64,000 nt of DNA from Sanghuangporus weigelae (Eukaryota; Basidiomycota; Agaricomycetes; Hymenochaetales; Hymenochaetaceae): positions 434,001 through 498,000 of the forward strand of contig CP137330.1 in the NCBI GenBank assembly GCA_033182465.1, in the 5' to 3' direction. Position 1 is the stretch's first letter, and each line of letters starts with the position of its first letter. Of this stretch, positions 52,248 through 61,961 are shown piece after piece. The notes below the pieces were generated by a model, which had not been told where the DNA came from, did not search any database, and worked only from the letters and a program-made list of their open reading frames with translations. The position numbers were made by a program, and so were the translations under genes.

Positions 52248-55200
52248 CTATTGCCTCATTCGTTTTCGTGCGGCGATCCATTGGTTAAGGTTCGGTGGCT
52301 GGATTGCCTGAGGATACTTTTTATGGAATGCTTCGATCATTTGATAGGAGTTCTTGAGGTTGTCAAGTGGCTCCCATGTTCGCTCCTGGTATCCTTTCCA
52401 TTGGATAAGGTATTGGACCTTGCTCCGCTGACGTCTTGTGTTATGAATTGTCTCCACTTCGTACTCTGCTTCTCCCTCCACTTCAATAGGTGGTGGTTCA
52501 TCCAAAGTGGGTCTTCCAGGGTATTCCTTTCGTTTGTAAGGCCTGAGAAGACTCGCATGAAACACTGGGTGGATCGGAAGGGTTTCGGGTAAGCGTAATC
52601 TGAATGACACTTGTCCGACTGCCTTCTCGACTTTATAAGGCCCTGCCCATTTCATTGCAAGTTTCTTCGTTGGTTCCAATCGACTGAGATTCCTCATGTC
52701 TAGTAACACTTCGTCTCCTGGCTTGTACTCTGGCAGTTTGCCTCGATGCAGGTCTGCATAAAGCTTCATTGCCTCATTCGCTTGCCTAATCGAATTATAG
52801 GCTTCTTGCTGTACTTGTCGAAGCTCCTCTAGGTGATTTATTGCTTCTGGGACGTTTGAATCACCGGTCTCCGCAACGTCCAGGTGAGGATGCCATCCAT
52901 ACAGTGTATAGAATGGTGACTGATGTGTAGTACTGTGCTTCCTGTTGTTGTAGGCGAATTCTGCTATATCGATGTACTCTGCCCAATCTGTTTGTCGGTA
53001 GGACACATAGCAGCGTAAGTACTGTTCAAGCTCTTGATTTAGTCGCTCGGTTTGACCATCGGTTTGTGGATGATACGCTGTACTAGTTTTCCAATCGACA
53101 TCGATGAGTCTGCAGAACTCCTTGAGGAATTGCGCGGTGAAGTTGCTACCTCGGTCGGAGATTACTCGTTTAGGGGCCCCGTAGTATTTGAAGACATGTT
53201 GGCGGAACAAACGTGCCAACTGCTTAGCATTGGGTATCCCTTGGCAAGGAATGAACTTCCCCATTTTAGTGAGTTTGTCCACTATAACGAGTATCGCACT
53301 GTAGCCTTCATTGCTGACTGGTAAGTCGGTAATCAGGTCACAGGTTATGGTTTCCCATGGTTGATGTGGTGCCTCCAACGGTTGGAGCGGCGGATTTCGA
53401 AACTGTCGAATCGGTTTTGCACGCTGACATATGTCGCAGGTTGCGGTATATGCTCGGATCATTTCTTCCATCTTCGGCCAATAGTATGATCGCTTTACAA
53501 GCTCTATGGTCTTTTCTGCTCCTGGGTGGCCTGCAAGTTTGTGATCATGGCGCCTTCGGATTAGCAACGCTCGTAGGTTGGCGGACGGCGGGATATATAA
53601 TGCATTGGTTACGTAGTGCAAGCCGTTCCTGTAACTGTAGCCGTTGCTCTGCTTGATCGCCTGAATTTCCTTCTTAGCATCCTCGGTATTGTAGTTCCTC
53701 TTGATCGTTCGGATAATAGGATCAGAGATAGTGACCATTTCAGTTTCTAGCTTGTATAGACCGTTGATCTCTGTGCGTCGCAATGTTTGTTGCTTGATCG
53801 TATCAGGAGGTAACAAGGTAACTCCTAAGTTGTCCTTGTCCTCTGGCATATAGTCGGATCGTCGTGATAGCTCGTCAGCTTGGTTCTTCTTGCCTGGCCA
53901 ATGGAGAATCTTGAAGTTATATCGTGATAACTCTAATGCCCATCTCGCTTGACGTCTCGATAGATTCTGAGCTGTCATGAAGTATCGGAGATTTGCATGA
54001 TCGCTTCGGATTGTTACTGGTTCTTTGGTTCCCTCCAATAGGTGTCTCCAATGCTTGAGCGCTTCCATGATTGCCAGCATCTCTTTGTCATGCGTCGGAT
54101 AGTTTCGTTGGGTGTTCGTTAGAGTTTTCGACATGAAACCTAAAGGTCTCAGTTCTCCTTGGTTGTCTTCTTGTTGTAAGACTGCACCAATCGCTACATC
54201 GGATGCATCGGTTTCCAATGTATATGGTTTGTCTGGCTTTGGCATTGCCAATGCGACTTCCGTTTCGAATGCCTTCTTGATACTTTCGAATGCCTTATCT
54301 TGTGCCTCTGCCCATATGAACTTGCGATCCTTTTTGATAAGGTCGCCAATAGGTGCGAATGTATCGGCATAGTTCCTGATGAATCTTCGGTAGAAGTTAC
54401 AAAATCCTTGGAACTTTCGAACTTGTCGTTTCGTCTTTGGCACTGGCCATTCGTGAATAGCTTTGAGCTTATAAGGATCCATCTGGATGCCTTTCGTTCC
54501 TACTACAAATCCCAAGTAGTCGAGCTGGGTTTGGAGGAAGTGACATTTCTCGATTTTGAGGTAAATGTCGAGCTCTCGGCATTTCTGTAGAATTGCCCTG
54601 AGGAGTTTCCAATGTTCCTCTTCAGTTTGTGCTTGACCAATAAGGTCGTCCAAATAGTTGAGTGCTTCTTCTGTCCTGAGCCAATATTCGAAGTTGTCAT
54701 TCATGAATCGTTGGAATACTGCAGGTGAGTTCTTCATTCCAAACATCATGACCTTTGGCTTGTAGACTGCATTGCCAACTCGGAATGCTGCCTTCCACTC
54801 GTCTCCTTCTCGGATTCGCAGGTTGTTGTAACCTGATCGCATGTCGAGTGTAAAGAAGAATTTTCCTTTCTCCAGTTTCTCTGGGAGAACACTCATGATC
54901 GGTATCGGGTATGGATCTGATACTGTCGTGTCGTTGATGTCTCGGTAATCGGTTACTGCTCGTGCTCCTCCGTCTTTCTTTCCTACAAAGAAGACTGGTG
55001 CTGCTACCGGACACGGTTCGTGTGGTTGAACCTTTTCAATCCATCCTTTGTCAAGTAACTCTTTGACATAAGCGTCGAGTGCTGCTTGCTCTTCTCGTGT
55101 GAGCTTGATAATAGGCCTTGGTTTCGGTAATGGTACTCCTTCTTTGAGGTTAATCGCCATATCCCATTTTGTATGCTTGGGTAACCTTCTCGATTTATCA

Positions 55201-56726
55201 GGATCAAAGACGTCTGCGTAGTCTTCTATTTCCTTTGGTAGGAGTTTTCGCCAATCTCGTTTCTGTGTTCCTAGTAATCCTTCTGCAGCTGCCTTTTGCT
55301 GAGAATACTGCTGGGATACTGAACTCGCTTTGTTCAGTGGCTGTGAGACTTGGTTCTGCTGCCTTGGTGACCAATTTCGATTGATGTCTAGCTCTAGCTT
55401 TGCAGCGAGCTCTTCCTTTCTGGTAAGGGTAGCTGGTTGGTTGGTCGTCCTAAGACTTTCAATGTCTTCTGGCTCTATGTCGTGCATAGGAGTGTCTTCT
55501 GTTGTCTCCTGCTCGTCTTGCATCTCGATATCGCTTTCGTTGTCTGCCCATCTTGTACGCTTCGGTGTGGGACTAGCTCCTCGCATTAACGATGCCGTTC
55601 TCGGTCGTATAATGCCTGCCACTGGCTTCTCTGGATACCGTGTCTTTCGTGGTCGTATCCTATACTTCATGCCCGGGTTTTCTTCTGGTGATGGCCAGAG
55701 TTCTTCATCTTCCGGCATGTTTTGCCTCAGTGGATGTATCTTCTGTGGTGGTTGTTTCTTCCAACGTTTCGGAGAGTCGTTTATTTCCTCCTGTTCGTCT
55801 AGGCTATGCTTGCCTGTTATCTCTTCTGTTTCGCCTTCGGATGTCTGGTACAATTGCCATGCTGGGATCATCCGTCTCGGTATGTGCCTTGGTCGTCGTT
55901 GCACTATACTCGTTCCTTGTGGTGCCTGTTTCTTCCATCGCTTGGGAGTGTAGTTTATTTCCTCCTCATCTCGATGATGCTTGTTTGCCGTTTCCTGTTG
56001 TGGCTGTTTCGTTGCAGAGTCTGGTATATTTTCCGTGCTCGGACTCTTCACTTCTGGCGTCTGTTTTGCCTGTTCCAGTCTTGGTGTTGCTGGTCTGGTT
56101 TCCGGCTTCGCTTGTGGCTTCGTTTCGTGAGAGTGTCCGTTGTTGTCTCTCCTTGGCGCAAATATTATTCCTGGTGCTCCAGAGTGTCGATAGTTGTCTC
56201 TGTCCTGAGCCTGTTGCTTCGTGTTATGCCTAGGTCTTGTCTTGTCAGGTTTGCCTTTCGTTTGCCGTTTCCGTTTGCGCTTCCTGTGCCTTCGCTTCTT
56301 GGTAGCTCGTATGACGTTGAGCTCGAATGGTATCGAATTACCATTCCGATTCCATACTTGATTCTTCCAATCAATTTCGGGATTGACTTTGGCCAAATAG
56401 TCAATTCCTAGGATCACTTGATCCTGTCCTGTGGTTGCTACTGCCAACGTTTGTGGCTGCGGTTTAGGTCCATCAAAAATTAATGTGTAGACCTCGTGCG
56501 TGATTGCTCCTCCTTGGTTGGGACTTCCATCCGCATTATTCAAAGGTCGAGGGTGATCAAGCCTCTTTTTGAATAGGCTGTAGTGTCGTACCAAGTTGGG
56601 GTGTATCGTGCTGCATGTAGCTCCGGAATCGATTAACGCTTTGACTGCTAGGGTCTTTGTTCCAACCTTCACTCGAATAGGTAATCGGGGATGCAATGCT
56701 TGTATTGGCAATCGCTTATTGTACAT
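52248..56726 (-). CDS. pol: family A pol polyprotein (protease, RT, RNase H, integrase, chromodomain)
   Basis: This 1492-residue frame starts from an ATG upstream of the protease. Protease DSGAT is near residue 33; a Lys/Arg/Pro-rich linker spans about 140-470; RT has YLDD near 690; RNase H has TDAS near 830. The integrase zinc-binding part is near 1060-1105 (H..H, CDICQ), then the DD35E core (ISDRGSNF and TERLNQE words). The chromodomain begins near 1417 (YEVETIHNTRRQRSKVQYLI) and the frame ends about 25 residues after it. It looks whole. Sequence of RT and integrase is clearly different from family B, so these are separate families. Confidence 0.96.
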   Translation of the reverse strand: MYNKRLPIQALHPRLPIRVKVGTKTLAVKALIDSGATCSTIHPNLVRHYSLFKKRLDHPRPLNNADGSPNQGGAITHEVYTLIFDGPKPQPQTLAVATTGQDQVILGIDYLAKVNPEIDWKNQVWNRNGNSIPFELNVIRATKKRRHRKRKRKRQTKGKPDKTRPRHNTKQQAQDRDNYRHSGAPGIIFAPRRDNNGHSHETKPQAKPETRPATPRLEQAKQTPEVKSPSTENIPDSATKQPQQETANKHHRDEEEINYTPKRWKKQAPQGTSIVQRRPRHIPRRMIPAWQLYQTSEGETEEITGKHSLDEQEEINDSPKRWKKQPPQKIHPLRQNMPEDEELWPSPEENPGMKYRIRPRKTRYPEKPVAGIIRPRTASLMRGASPTPKRTRWADNESDIEMQDEQETTEDTPMHDIEPEDIESLRTTNQPATLTRKEELAAKLELDINRNWSPRQQNQVSQPLNKASSVSQQYSQQKAAAEGLLGTQKRDWRKLLPKEIEDYADVFDPDKSRRLPKHTKWDMAINLKEGVPLPKPRPIIKLTREEQAALDAYVKELLDKGWIEKVQPHEPCPVAAPVFFVGKKDGGARAVTDYRDINDTTVSDPYPIPIMSVLPEKLEKGKFFFTLDMRSGYNNLRIREGDEWKAAFRVGNAVYKPKVMMFGMKNSPAVFQRFMNDNFEYWLRTEEALNYLDDLIGQAQTEEEHWKLLRAILQKCRELDIYLKIEKCHFLQTQLDYLGFVVGTKGIQMDPYKLKAIHEWPVPKTKRQVRKFQGFCNFYRRFIRNYADTFAPIGDLIKKDRKFIWAEAQDKAFESIKKAFETEVALAMPKPDKPYTLETDASDVAIGAVLQQEDNQGELRPLGFMSKTLTNTQRNYPTHDKEMLAIMEALKHWRHLLEGTKEPVTIRSDHANLRYFMTAQNLSRRQARWALELSRYNFKILHWPGKKNQADELSRRSDYMPEDKDNLGVTLLPPDTIKQQTLRRTEINGLYKLETEMVTISDPIIRTIKRNYNTEDAKKEIQAIKQSNGYSYRNGLHYVTNALYIPPSANLRALLIRRRHDHKLAGHPGAEKTIELVKRSYYWPKMEEMIRAYTATCDICQRAKPIRQFRNPPLQPLEAPHQPWETITCDLITDLPVSNEGYSAILVIVDKLTKMGKFIPCQGIPNAKQLARLFRQHVFKYYGAPKRVISDRGSNFTAQFLKEFCRLIDVDWKTSTAYHPQTDGQTERLNQELEQYLRCYVSYRQTDWAEYIDIAEFAYNNRKHSTTHQSPFYTLYGWHPHLDVAETGDSNVPEAINHLEELRQVQQEAYNSIRQANEAMKLYADLHRGKLPEYKPGDEVLLDMRNLSRLEPTKKLAMKWAGPYKVEKAVGQVSFRLRLPETLPIHPVFHASLLRPYKRKEYPGRPTLDEPPPIEVEGEAEYEVETIHNTRRQRSKVQYLIQWKGYQERTWEPLDNLKNSYQMIEAFHKKYPQAIQPPNLNQWIAARKRMRQ

Positions 56727-56830
56727 CGCTTCACTGGGGTTGAACCCAGGAGGTTTGAAACACTGGTTGTTGAAACCTTTCTCGTCACCCTTGTTACACT
56801 CACATCGCGCAGTCTCGTTCGATGGAGGTC

Positions 56831-57919
56831 TTAATCTTTTCCCTGTTGCTCTTTACTTGCTAGGGATTTGCGAATGTTGTTTCGGTATTCTTCGTCATGC
56901 TTGCAAGTCCATCCTGCTGATTCGTCGCCTTTAGCCCATGCTACATGATTGTAGTGGACTGGCCTTCGGCAGTGTGGATCGGGACATGTTTCCTTGAAAT
57001 CGATTGTTCGTGTTGTCATCGTCCTTCGTTTTACACCATTAGTCTTCTTCGGCCGCTTAGAGGAAGAACCCTTTTGCTTCCTTGGTGCCTTGCACTCCTT
57101 TGCGTAATGTCCTGACTTTTCACAGTTGTAGCATTTGCCTCCCTTCTTCGGCAAGCCTCGGAGTGCATCTACATCCATGGCGTCTGGATCTCGTTTCGTT
57201 GTTTGTACTGGTGGTCGGAAAGATGACTGTCCGTTCGATTTGAATCTCGGGGTGTATGTTTGACTGCCCATGAGCCTTTGCCTGGCATCAGAGTTTGCTA
57301 GGTTGCTTGTCCATTCCATCCATGCATCGAGGTCGTTCTTCTCGAAAGCATCGGGTTGTACAGATTCGACTCGTCGTTTGACCCACATGTCTAGTCCTTT
57401 GACATAGATGTACTTGAGCATCTGCTTATCCATCGTGTCTGGTGCTCGTGCTTTGAGTCGTCGGAATTCGTCGTTGTACGCCCTAATGCTTGCTCCTTTC
57501 TGCTGGATGCATAGTAGTTGGAATAGGGCTTCCTGTTCTCCAATGATCGGATGTCCTGCTCGGATCCTCATCCAGTTCAGCATGTCCTTGAGTGATGCGA
57601 ACATTCCATTTGTTGCAGCGATAATCGCAGGTACTGGTTTCAGTTTCCCATTGGCATCGAATGATGTTAGGGTATTCTTCTCTGCAAACCAATCGTAGCT
57701 GTCGCCTTCTAGTGCCGCAAATAGGCTCTTTGCGATCTCCTCCTCATCCTTGACTCCATGCTGTGCCAGCTTCGAGATACATCGACTAATCCACAGATCA
57801 ATATCTTCGCTTCGCTTGCCGTAGTACTTCGGAAGCTTGATGCTGTGTTTAGAGAGTTGTGTCTGAAGAGTCTGTAGTTGCTGCTCCAGTGCTTGCACCT
57901 TCTGGTCGGTTGTCGACAT
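56831..57919 (-). CDS. gag: family A gag (capsid-nucleocapsid)
   Basis: This 362-residue protein starts MSTTDQKVQALEQQLQTLQT, a short coiled coil, followed by a Gypsy-type capsid region. One CCHC knuckle, CYNCEKSGHYAKEC, lies near residue 264. A second Cys/His cluster (CPDPHCRRPVHYNH, later CKHDE) near the C-terminus could be another zinc site. Its start overlaps the end of ORF2 by 71 bp in another frame. Confidence 0.92.
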   Translation of the reverse strand: MSTTDQKVQALEQQLQTLQTQLSKHSIKLPKYYGKRSEDIDLWISRCISKLAQHGVKDEEEIAKSLFAALEGDSYDWFAEKNTLTSFDANGKLKPVPAIIAATNGMFASLKDMLNWMRIRAGHPIIGEQEALFQLLCIQQKGASIRAYNDEFRRLKARAPDTMDKQMLKYIYVKGLDMWVKRRVESVQPDAFEKNDLDAWMEWTSNLANSDARQRLMGSQTYTPRFKSNGQSSFRPPVQTTKRDPDAMDVDALRGLPKKGGKCYNCEKSGHYAKECKAPRKQKGSSSKRPKKTNGVKRRTMTTRTIDFKETCPDPHCRRPVHYNHVAWAKGDESAGWTCKHDEEYRNNIRKSLASKEQQGKD

Positions 57920-58883
57920 GATCGTAAGTGCTTATGGGCACTGCTGGTGGTGAATAGGATGGTGGTGGTGGATTCTCTGGCGCTTGGGTTGCTACTGAAC
58001 CACTTGCTGGTACTGCAGGTACTGTTGGTACTTGGATGATAACCGTTCGAGGTGGGGTTCTGAGTAAGAATGGCCTTCGTAATGCTTCTTCGTCTGAGGA
58101 CACTGATTCGTCAGAACTCTGTTCCTGTTGGGCTCTCTCTCTTGGTAGAAAGTGTTCCCAGCGTTGTGCTGCCTGAGCTACTTCTCGGATTCGTTGAGCG
58201 TGTTCGAGTATGTTCCTCGAGGTGGTTTCGGTTGTCTGTACCGATGTGAGTATAGCTGCGTAGGTGCGTTGACTCGACTCGATTGTTTGTCCTAGTTGGA
58301 GTAGGGCTTCTCGCAGGTTATGGATGTCTTGAACAATCCTTGGTTGATCTAGAGCTGTCCTGTTAAGCTCTCCGACTCTCGTCTCGATTGTCTGTAGTTG
58401 TTGTTCCTGAGCAGTAATCCTGTTTCGGATAGCGTTGAGCTCTCGGTCAAGTACTCCGTTTCCGTCTATGACCCGTTGATTGAGTGCCCCTGCTGCTCGA
58501 TCCAATTCCAGAGTATATCTCTCTAGAGCTGCTACCTGTGCTCCAATTCTTCGAGTAGTTGTTTCGAGTGCTTCGAATCGATCTCCTACTGCTGTCGCGT
58601 ATGCTCCGGTTGGTAGACTGTTTGACTGCCCCGTGTTTGCAGTTCGTTCTTCCAGTCTTTCAACCCTTTCTTGTAGCCTTCTGATCACTGGTGGATACAA
58701 TATGCTGTGGTTCGTTGTCGCGTATAGTATGTCGTGATCGCTTTCCAGACTACGTAGCCTGTTGGTGATATGTTGAACTCGTTCGTCGAGGGATCTAGGT
58801 GTGAACCTCGTTTGATTATCGTTCGCCCGTTCGTTCGTTCGATGACCGTTACTTCTGTTGTTGGCGTTTCCTGATCGGTTCAT
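57849..58883 (-). CDS. family A ORF2, 344-residue coiled-coil protein, unknown function
   Basis: The start at 58883 is the first ATG after the inferred RNA start. Residues about 30-230 show heptad-like repeats of Leu/Ile/Val with many Arg/Glu/Gln, predicting long coiled coil; the C-terminus is Ser/Pro/Thr-rich. It overlaps the stop of ORF1 in an ATGA and the start of gag by 71 bp. The family B element has a longer coiled-coil ORF in the same place, without recognised sequence similarity. Confidence 0.7.
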   Translation of the reverse strand: MNRSGNANNRSNGHRTNERANDNQTRFTPRSLDERVQHITNRLRSLESDHDILYATTNHSILYPPVIRRLQERVERLEERTANTGQSNSLPTGAYATAVGDRFEALETTTRRIGAQVAALERYTLELDRAAGALNQRVIDGNGVLDRELNAIRNRITAQEQQLQTIETRVGELNRTALDQPRIVQDIHNLREALLQLGQTIESSQRTYAAILTSVQTTETTSRNILEHAQRIREVAQAAQRWEHFLPRERAQQEQSSDESVSSDEEALRRPFLLRTPPRTVIIQVPTVPAVPASGSVATQAPENPPPPSYSPPAVPISTYDHVDNRPEGASTGAATTDSSDTTL

Positions 58884-59284
58884 GAACTTCGTTTCTCGCC
58901 TGATGCTTCAGGGTTATTGTTCCTTGGTGCTGTTAACCAAGTAGTTCCTTTCTCGTCGAATGTAGCAATAGTGGAAGGGACTGCTGCTACTTTCGTGGTT
59001 GTTGTTTGCGTGCTCCCAACTGCAGGGCTACCAGATGCCTTTGCTATTAGGTACACTTCGTCGTTGTAGGGGTTATGATAGTAGATATGTGATTTAAGTG
59101 AATCGGGTTTGTCGTTCTCCAGGATGTGCACTTGTCCTGAGGATTCGATATGGGTACTAGTCTCGAAACTAGTGACGTCGATAGGGACTTGAGGTCGACG
59201 GTCCTCGCCTCGATAAAACACTAGCCAAGAACCTTGCCCGTGAGAGGTGGTGGTAAAACTAGCGAGTGATCTTTCGATCCAATG
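58880..59284 (-). CDS. family A leader ORF (ORF1), about 134 codons without ATG
   Basis: The frame opens at the LTR edge (stop at 59285-59287) and runs to the TGA overlapping ORF2's ATG. It has no Met codon at all. A GTG at about 59219 is one possible start. Translated words include FYRGEDRRPQVPIDVTSFET and SHIYYHNPYNDEVYLIAKAS, which look like protein. The copy at 658-999 is nearly identical, but both copies are young, so this is weak evidence of selection. No similarity recognised. Confidence 0.45.
   Translation of the reverse strand, partial: HWIERSLASFTTTSHGQGSWLVFYRGEDRRPQVPIDVTSFETSTHIESSGQVHILENDKPDSLKSHIYYHNPYNDEVYLIAKASGSPAVGSTQTTTTKVAAVPSTIATFDEKGTTWLTAPRNNNPEASGEKRSS
59269..59280 (-). 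other. self-primer-binding site of family A
   Basis: In element sense the site reads GGATCGAAAGAT and begins two bases (TT) after the 5' LTR. It is exactly complementary over 12 bases to 59542-59553, the inferred start of the RNA. Confidence 0.7.
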
Positions 59285-59541
59285 TTAGGGAGTAGGCCCG
59301 GGGTTACACCGGTTTGATCCTTTTGCCTAAGCAGCGGTGTGTTGTGCAGAGGTGATCTTATCTACCCACGTCTGGCTGTACCACGCGGTCCCTTACTAGC
59401 CTTCCTAGTCGCGGTCCGAGTTATGGATGCTTTCAGATACGAGGTAATAGTAAAGCAGGTTGGGATTTCCAAGAGGCGTGATAGTACAAAGCACACAGTA
59501 ATAGCTCGCTGTAGGGCAAGCTTTACACCAGTGTGTTAAGA

Positions 59542-59590
59542 GGATCGAAAGATGGGGAAATGAGGGCCTAATCCTACAACTATTTATGCT
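59542..59590 (-). promoter_or_regulatory. TATA-like box and inferred RNA start of family A
   Basis: In element sense AGCATAAATAG (59580-59590) is followed about 34 bp later by ATCTTTCGATCC (59553-59542), the complement of the primer site. The spacing is that expected between a TATA box and a transcription start. Confidence 0.65.
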
Positions 59591-59802
59591 CCCAGATATT
59601 CCATTTTCCGTCCTATTTCTTACTCATCCTGTCTCCACTTTACTCCACTTTTCTCCACCATTACATCTGTTCCTTTGTCATCCTGCTGCGCTTTGCTCCA
59701 CTTTGCTCCAATCTTTGTAAGGTCGTCTCCACTATGACAGAATTCTTTGGAGTTGCTGACTGAGACAATAGAGATGGTGTTCCGATATGGAATGCTCCAC
59801 TG

Positions 59803-60444
59803 TCAGTACTCCATAACAATGTCATTGCCGTCATTGAGTGGCATCTTTGCCCTTGGAGCGATGTAGGCTGCTCGGTATGTGATCCTTCGGAATTCATCTC
59901 GAGGTCCAGCGAGGGTAAGCATAACTCGCACGTCAGTGTTAAGGTGTCGGGTCGGTGTAGAGTATGGTCCAAGGCATATCATGAACTGCATAAGCTCTGC
60001 TGGTGGGTTCTGCTGGGTTCTGGTGACTAGCCATGCTTTGCCTTCGTATCGTATATCTCGAATGTAGCGCCATATCCTTCGTTGTATAAGGAGTTGTAAT
60101 TGCTTGGTTTCCAGGTTCGCATCTCTCGGTAAATAAAGGTTTGCCTGTATCGTAGATGCTGGACATGGTGTGTGCAACTCCGGTCTATACCATCCAATCA
60201 TTCTCCAAGTTATCGGGTTCGCAGTTCGAGGGGTCCGAGTTGTGATCGTGAGTTCCTCTCGTTTCTTGGGTACTATTGGGCTTGGTGGATTGGAATGCAT
60301 TGTATCCTGAAGGTGTCGCTCGGTTTCGATGTGACAGTCACGCGTACCAACCGTTGCCGTGCATACTAAGTAGTATACTTCATAAAGGACCATGTAAACT
60401 CGTGCACAGACTTGACAGTGCTGAAATGCCAGTGAGGTCTCCAT
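59803..60444 (-). CDS. U3-encoded ORF of family A, 5' LTR copy, 213 codons, under apparent selection
   Basis: METSLAFQHCQVCARVYMVL begins the protein; CHIE and further polar regions follow. I compared the last 132 codons between a young LTR (8339-8734) and the older solo LTR (11281-11679). Of 12 codons that differ, 11 are synonymous third-base changes and one changes the residue. Chance drift would give mostly residue changes, so the lineage that produced these LTRs appears to have been selected for this protein. Function unknown; a zinc-binding fold is suggested by the Cys/His spacing only. Confidence 0.7.
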   Translation of the reverse strand: METSLAFQHCQVCARVYMVLYEVYYLVCTATVGTRDCHIETERHLQDTMHSNPPSPIVPKKREELTITTRTPRTANPITWRMIGWYRPELHTPCPASTIQANLYLPRDANLETKQLQLLIQRRIWRYIRDIRYEGKAWLVTRTQQNPPAELMQFMICLGPYSTPTRHLNTDVRVMLTLAGPRDEFRRITYRAAYIAPRAKMPLNDGNDIVMEY

Positions 60445-61961
60445 AAACCTTATTAGCCTTTAGCCTTTTAGCGTTTAGGCTTTAGTAGTTGTGCTTCTGG
60501 ACTTCTAAGAAGTTTGATCGCTTCTTTTGATCGAGGTCGCTCTGGTTGCTTGGTCGGCGGCGTTAGAGTGGTAGTCCGCGGTAATAGGCGGTCGGCGGTG
60601 TTAGCTGTTAGCGGGATTACGTATCCGCTTCGGTGCTTCTAGCGCTCGGGTGGTAACGGGTTACTGTTGCCTAGGCCGCTCGATTGCTTGGGCCTTTGAT
60701 AGCTGGCTTGGTTACCGGTCGCGTTTGGAAAGCTGATCGTGTAGATCTGTTGATCGTGTCGATCCTGATGCGAGTTTTTGAGCGGATCCTTTCAGTCCCG
60801 GAGGCGGCGAAGGCAAGTAGAATGTGGAGTCAAGCAAGAGGAGATGTCAAGGATAGTATATAGTCAAGGGGGAGGCTCAGTACATGAGGGGAGACTCAGA
60901 GTGAGGGATATCTCGAACTCTGGCGCTCGGTCTGGTACATGCTCTTGGAATCCTTGCTAGGCTTGGAATCCCTGTCGTCTACAAGCTAGTATAAGCTCTA
61001 TATATACTCTACTGCTGTCGCCGACACATCCTACTGTCTGACAACATCTCCTGAGTCATCTGGGTCGCCAAGGGCCGCTGCCGGAGCGCCCAGGTGAAAT
61101 CTGAGAGCGGCAAGGTGAGGGGGGCATCCAATCACATGAAATATTGAGTATCTGCAATAACACGGGCGCCGGTGGAGTTGGGCTTGGCGGCGCGAGTCGG
61201 TGGCTTGGCACGCCGATGTACCACATGCCTACCTTCCATACATGGTCTAATGGGGGCCGCCGCGTCGGGGGGAAGTCGGGAAACCTCGGAACCGATGATC
61301 GGAGGCTGATATCGCGTATATGAGACAAAGGGCGCATCAGCCGATGTCCCTGAGGTGTCCGATGCATCGGCGGCACTCAATACAGAGTGTGGGCGATCCC
61401 TAGTGACTAATATGAGTGGCCGGAGCGGCAGTGCTGCGGGGGACTGCCGGACTGGTGGCAGATATGTCGTAATGAGGCATGTAAGCACATATGACAATAT
61501 ATAGCTCCCTAGACAATGGGGGACTGCTTGGTAAGCTGTAGGAGGCGTCGGCGAGGGTACCTGAGGATGTCTGAGTGTCCGCTGCATTGATTGGCGCCAA
61601 GGGGGGCCGACTCGGAGGCATCCAGAGTCGCCGCACGGCTGTACGTATGGTAAATCATAAGATCGGCGGCATGTAGTCACTGAGGGATGTGTCCTATAGT
61701 GCCTGGTGCTGGGTAGGAGCTGTCGGCGGACCTGTCTGAGTGTCGGGGAGCCATCAGCGGATCGATTTGGGTCATAGGAGGGCGCCGCAGTACAGTACGT
61801 GTGCTGGAATCAATAGATACGTGCTCAAATGATGTCCCGAGTGCAATAGGAGTGTGCCCTCACACTCTCAGGTGTCGGCAGTGCTGGGATATGGTATCTG
61901 CAGTAAGAGGGAGCCATAGTATGAGTGTACTGGCACAGGAGGAGCCAGTGCGCTACAACGG

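Larger units (their letters stand above)
48488..60794 (-). mobile_element. complete Gypsy (chromodomain) LTR retrotransposon, family A, very young
   Basis: The 12,307-bp element has two 1512-bp LTRs (48488-49999 and 59283-60794) in which I saw one difference, and the duplication GTCCC on both sides (48483-48487, 60795-60799). Reading leftward: 5' LTR, self-primer site, ATG-less ORF1, coiled-coil ORF2, gag, pol with chromodomain, an extra ORF3, a 1-kb tail holding a small gene on the opposite strand, purine tract, 3' LTR. It looks whole and very recent. The U3 ORF is intact in both LTRs. Confidence 0.97.
59283..60794 (-). repeat. 5' LTR of the complete family A element
   Basis: This is a 1512-bp LTR with one visible difference from the 3' LTR. 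U3 is about 60794 to 59554 and R-U5 about 59553 to 59283. Confidence 0.96.
47697..61957 (-). mobile_element. solo LTR of family D, split by the complete family A element
   Basis: The pieces 47697-48487 and 60800-61957 are the reverse complement of the D LTR at 43493-45276. They are flanked by the 4-bp duplication ACGG (47693-47696, 61958-61961). This copy is longer (about 1949 bp) because of an extra 183-bp tandem unit. It too lies in the host gene. Confidence 0.88.

Noticed and set aside
47697-61957. The inverted pair D (43493-45276) and D' as 2-kb terminal repeats of one giant DNA transposon
   Set aside because: Each copy has its own 4-bp duplication (GCGG and ACGG) and TG/CA ends, so they are two separate solo LTRs in opposite orientation.
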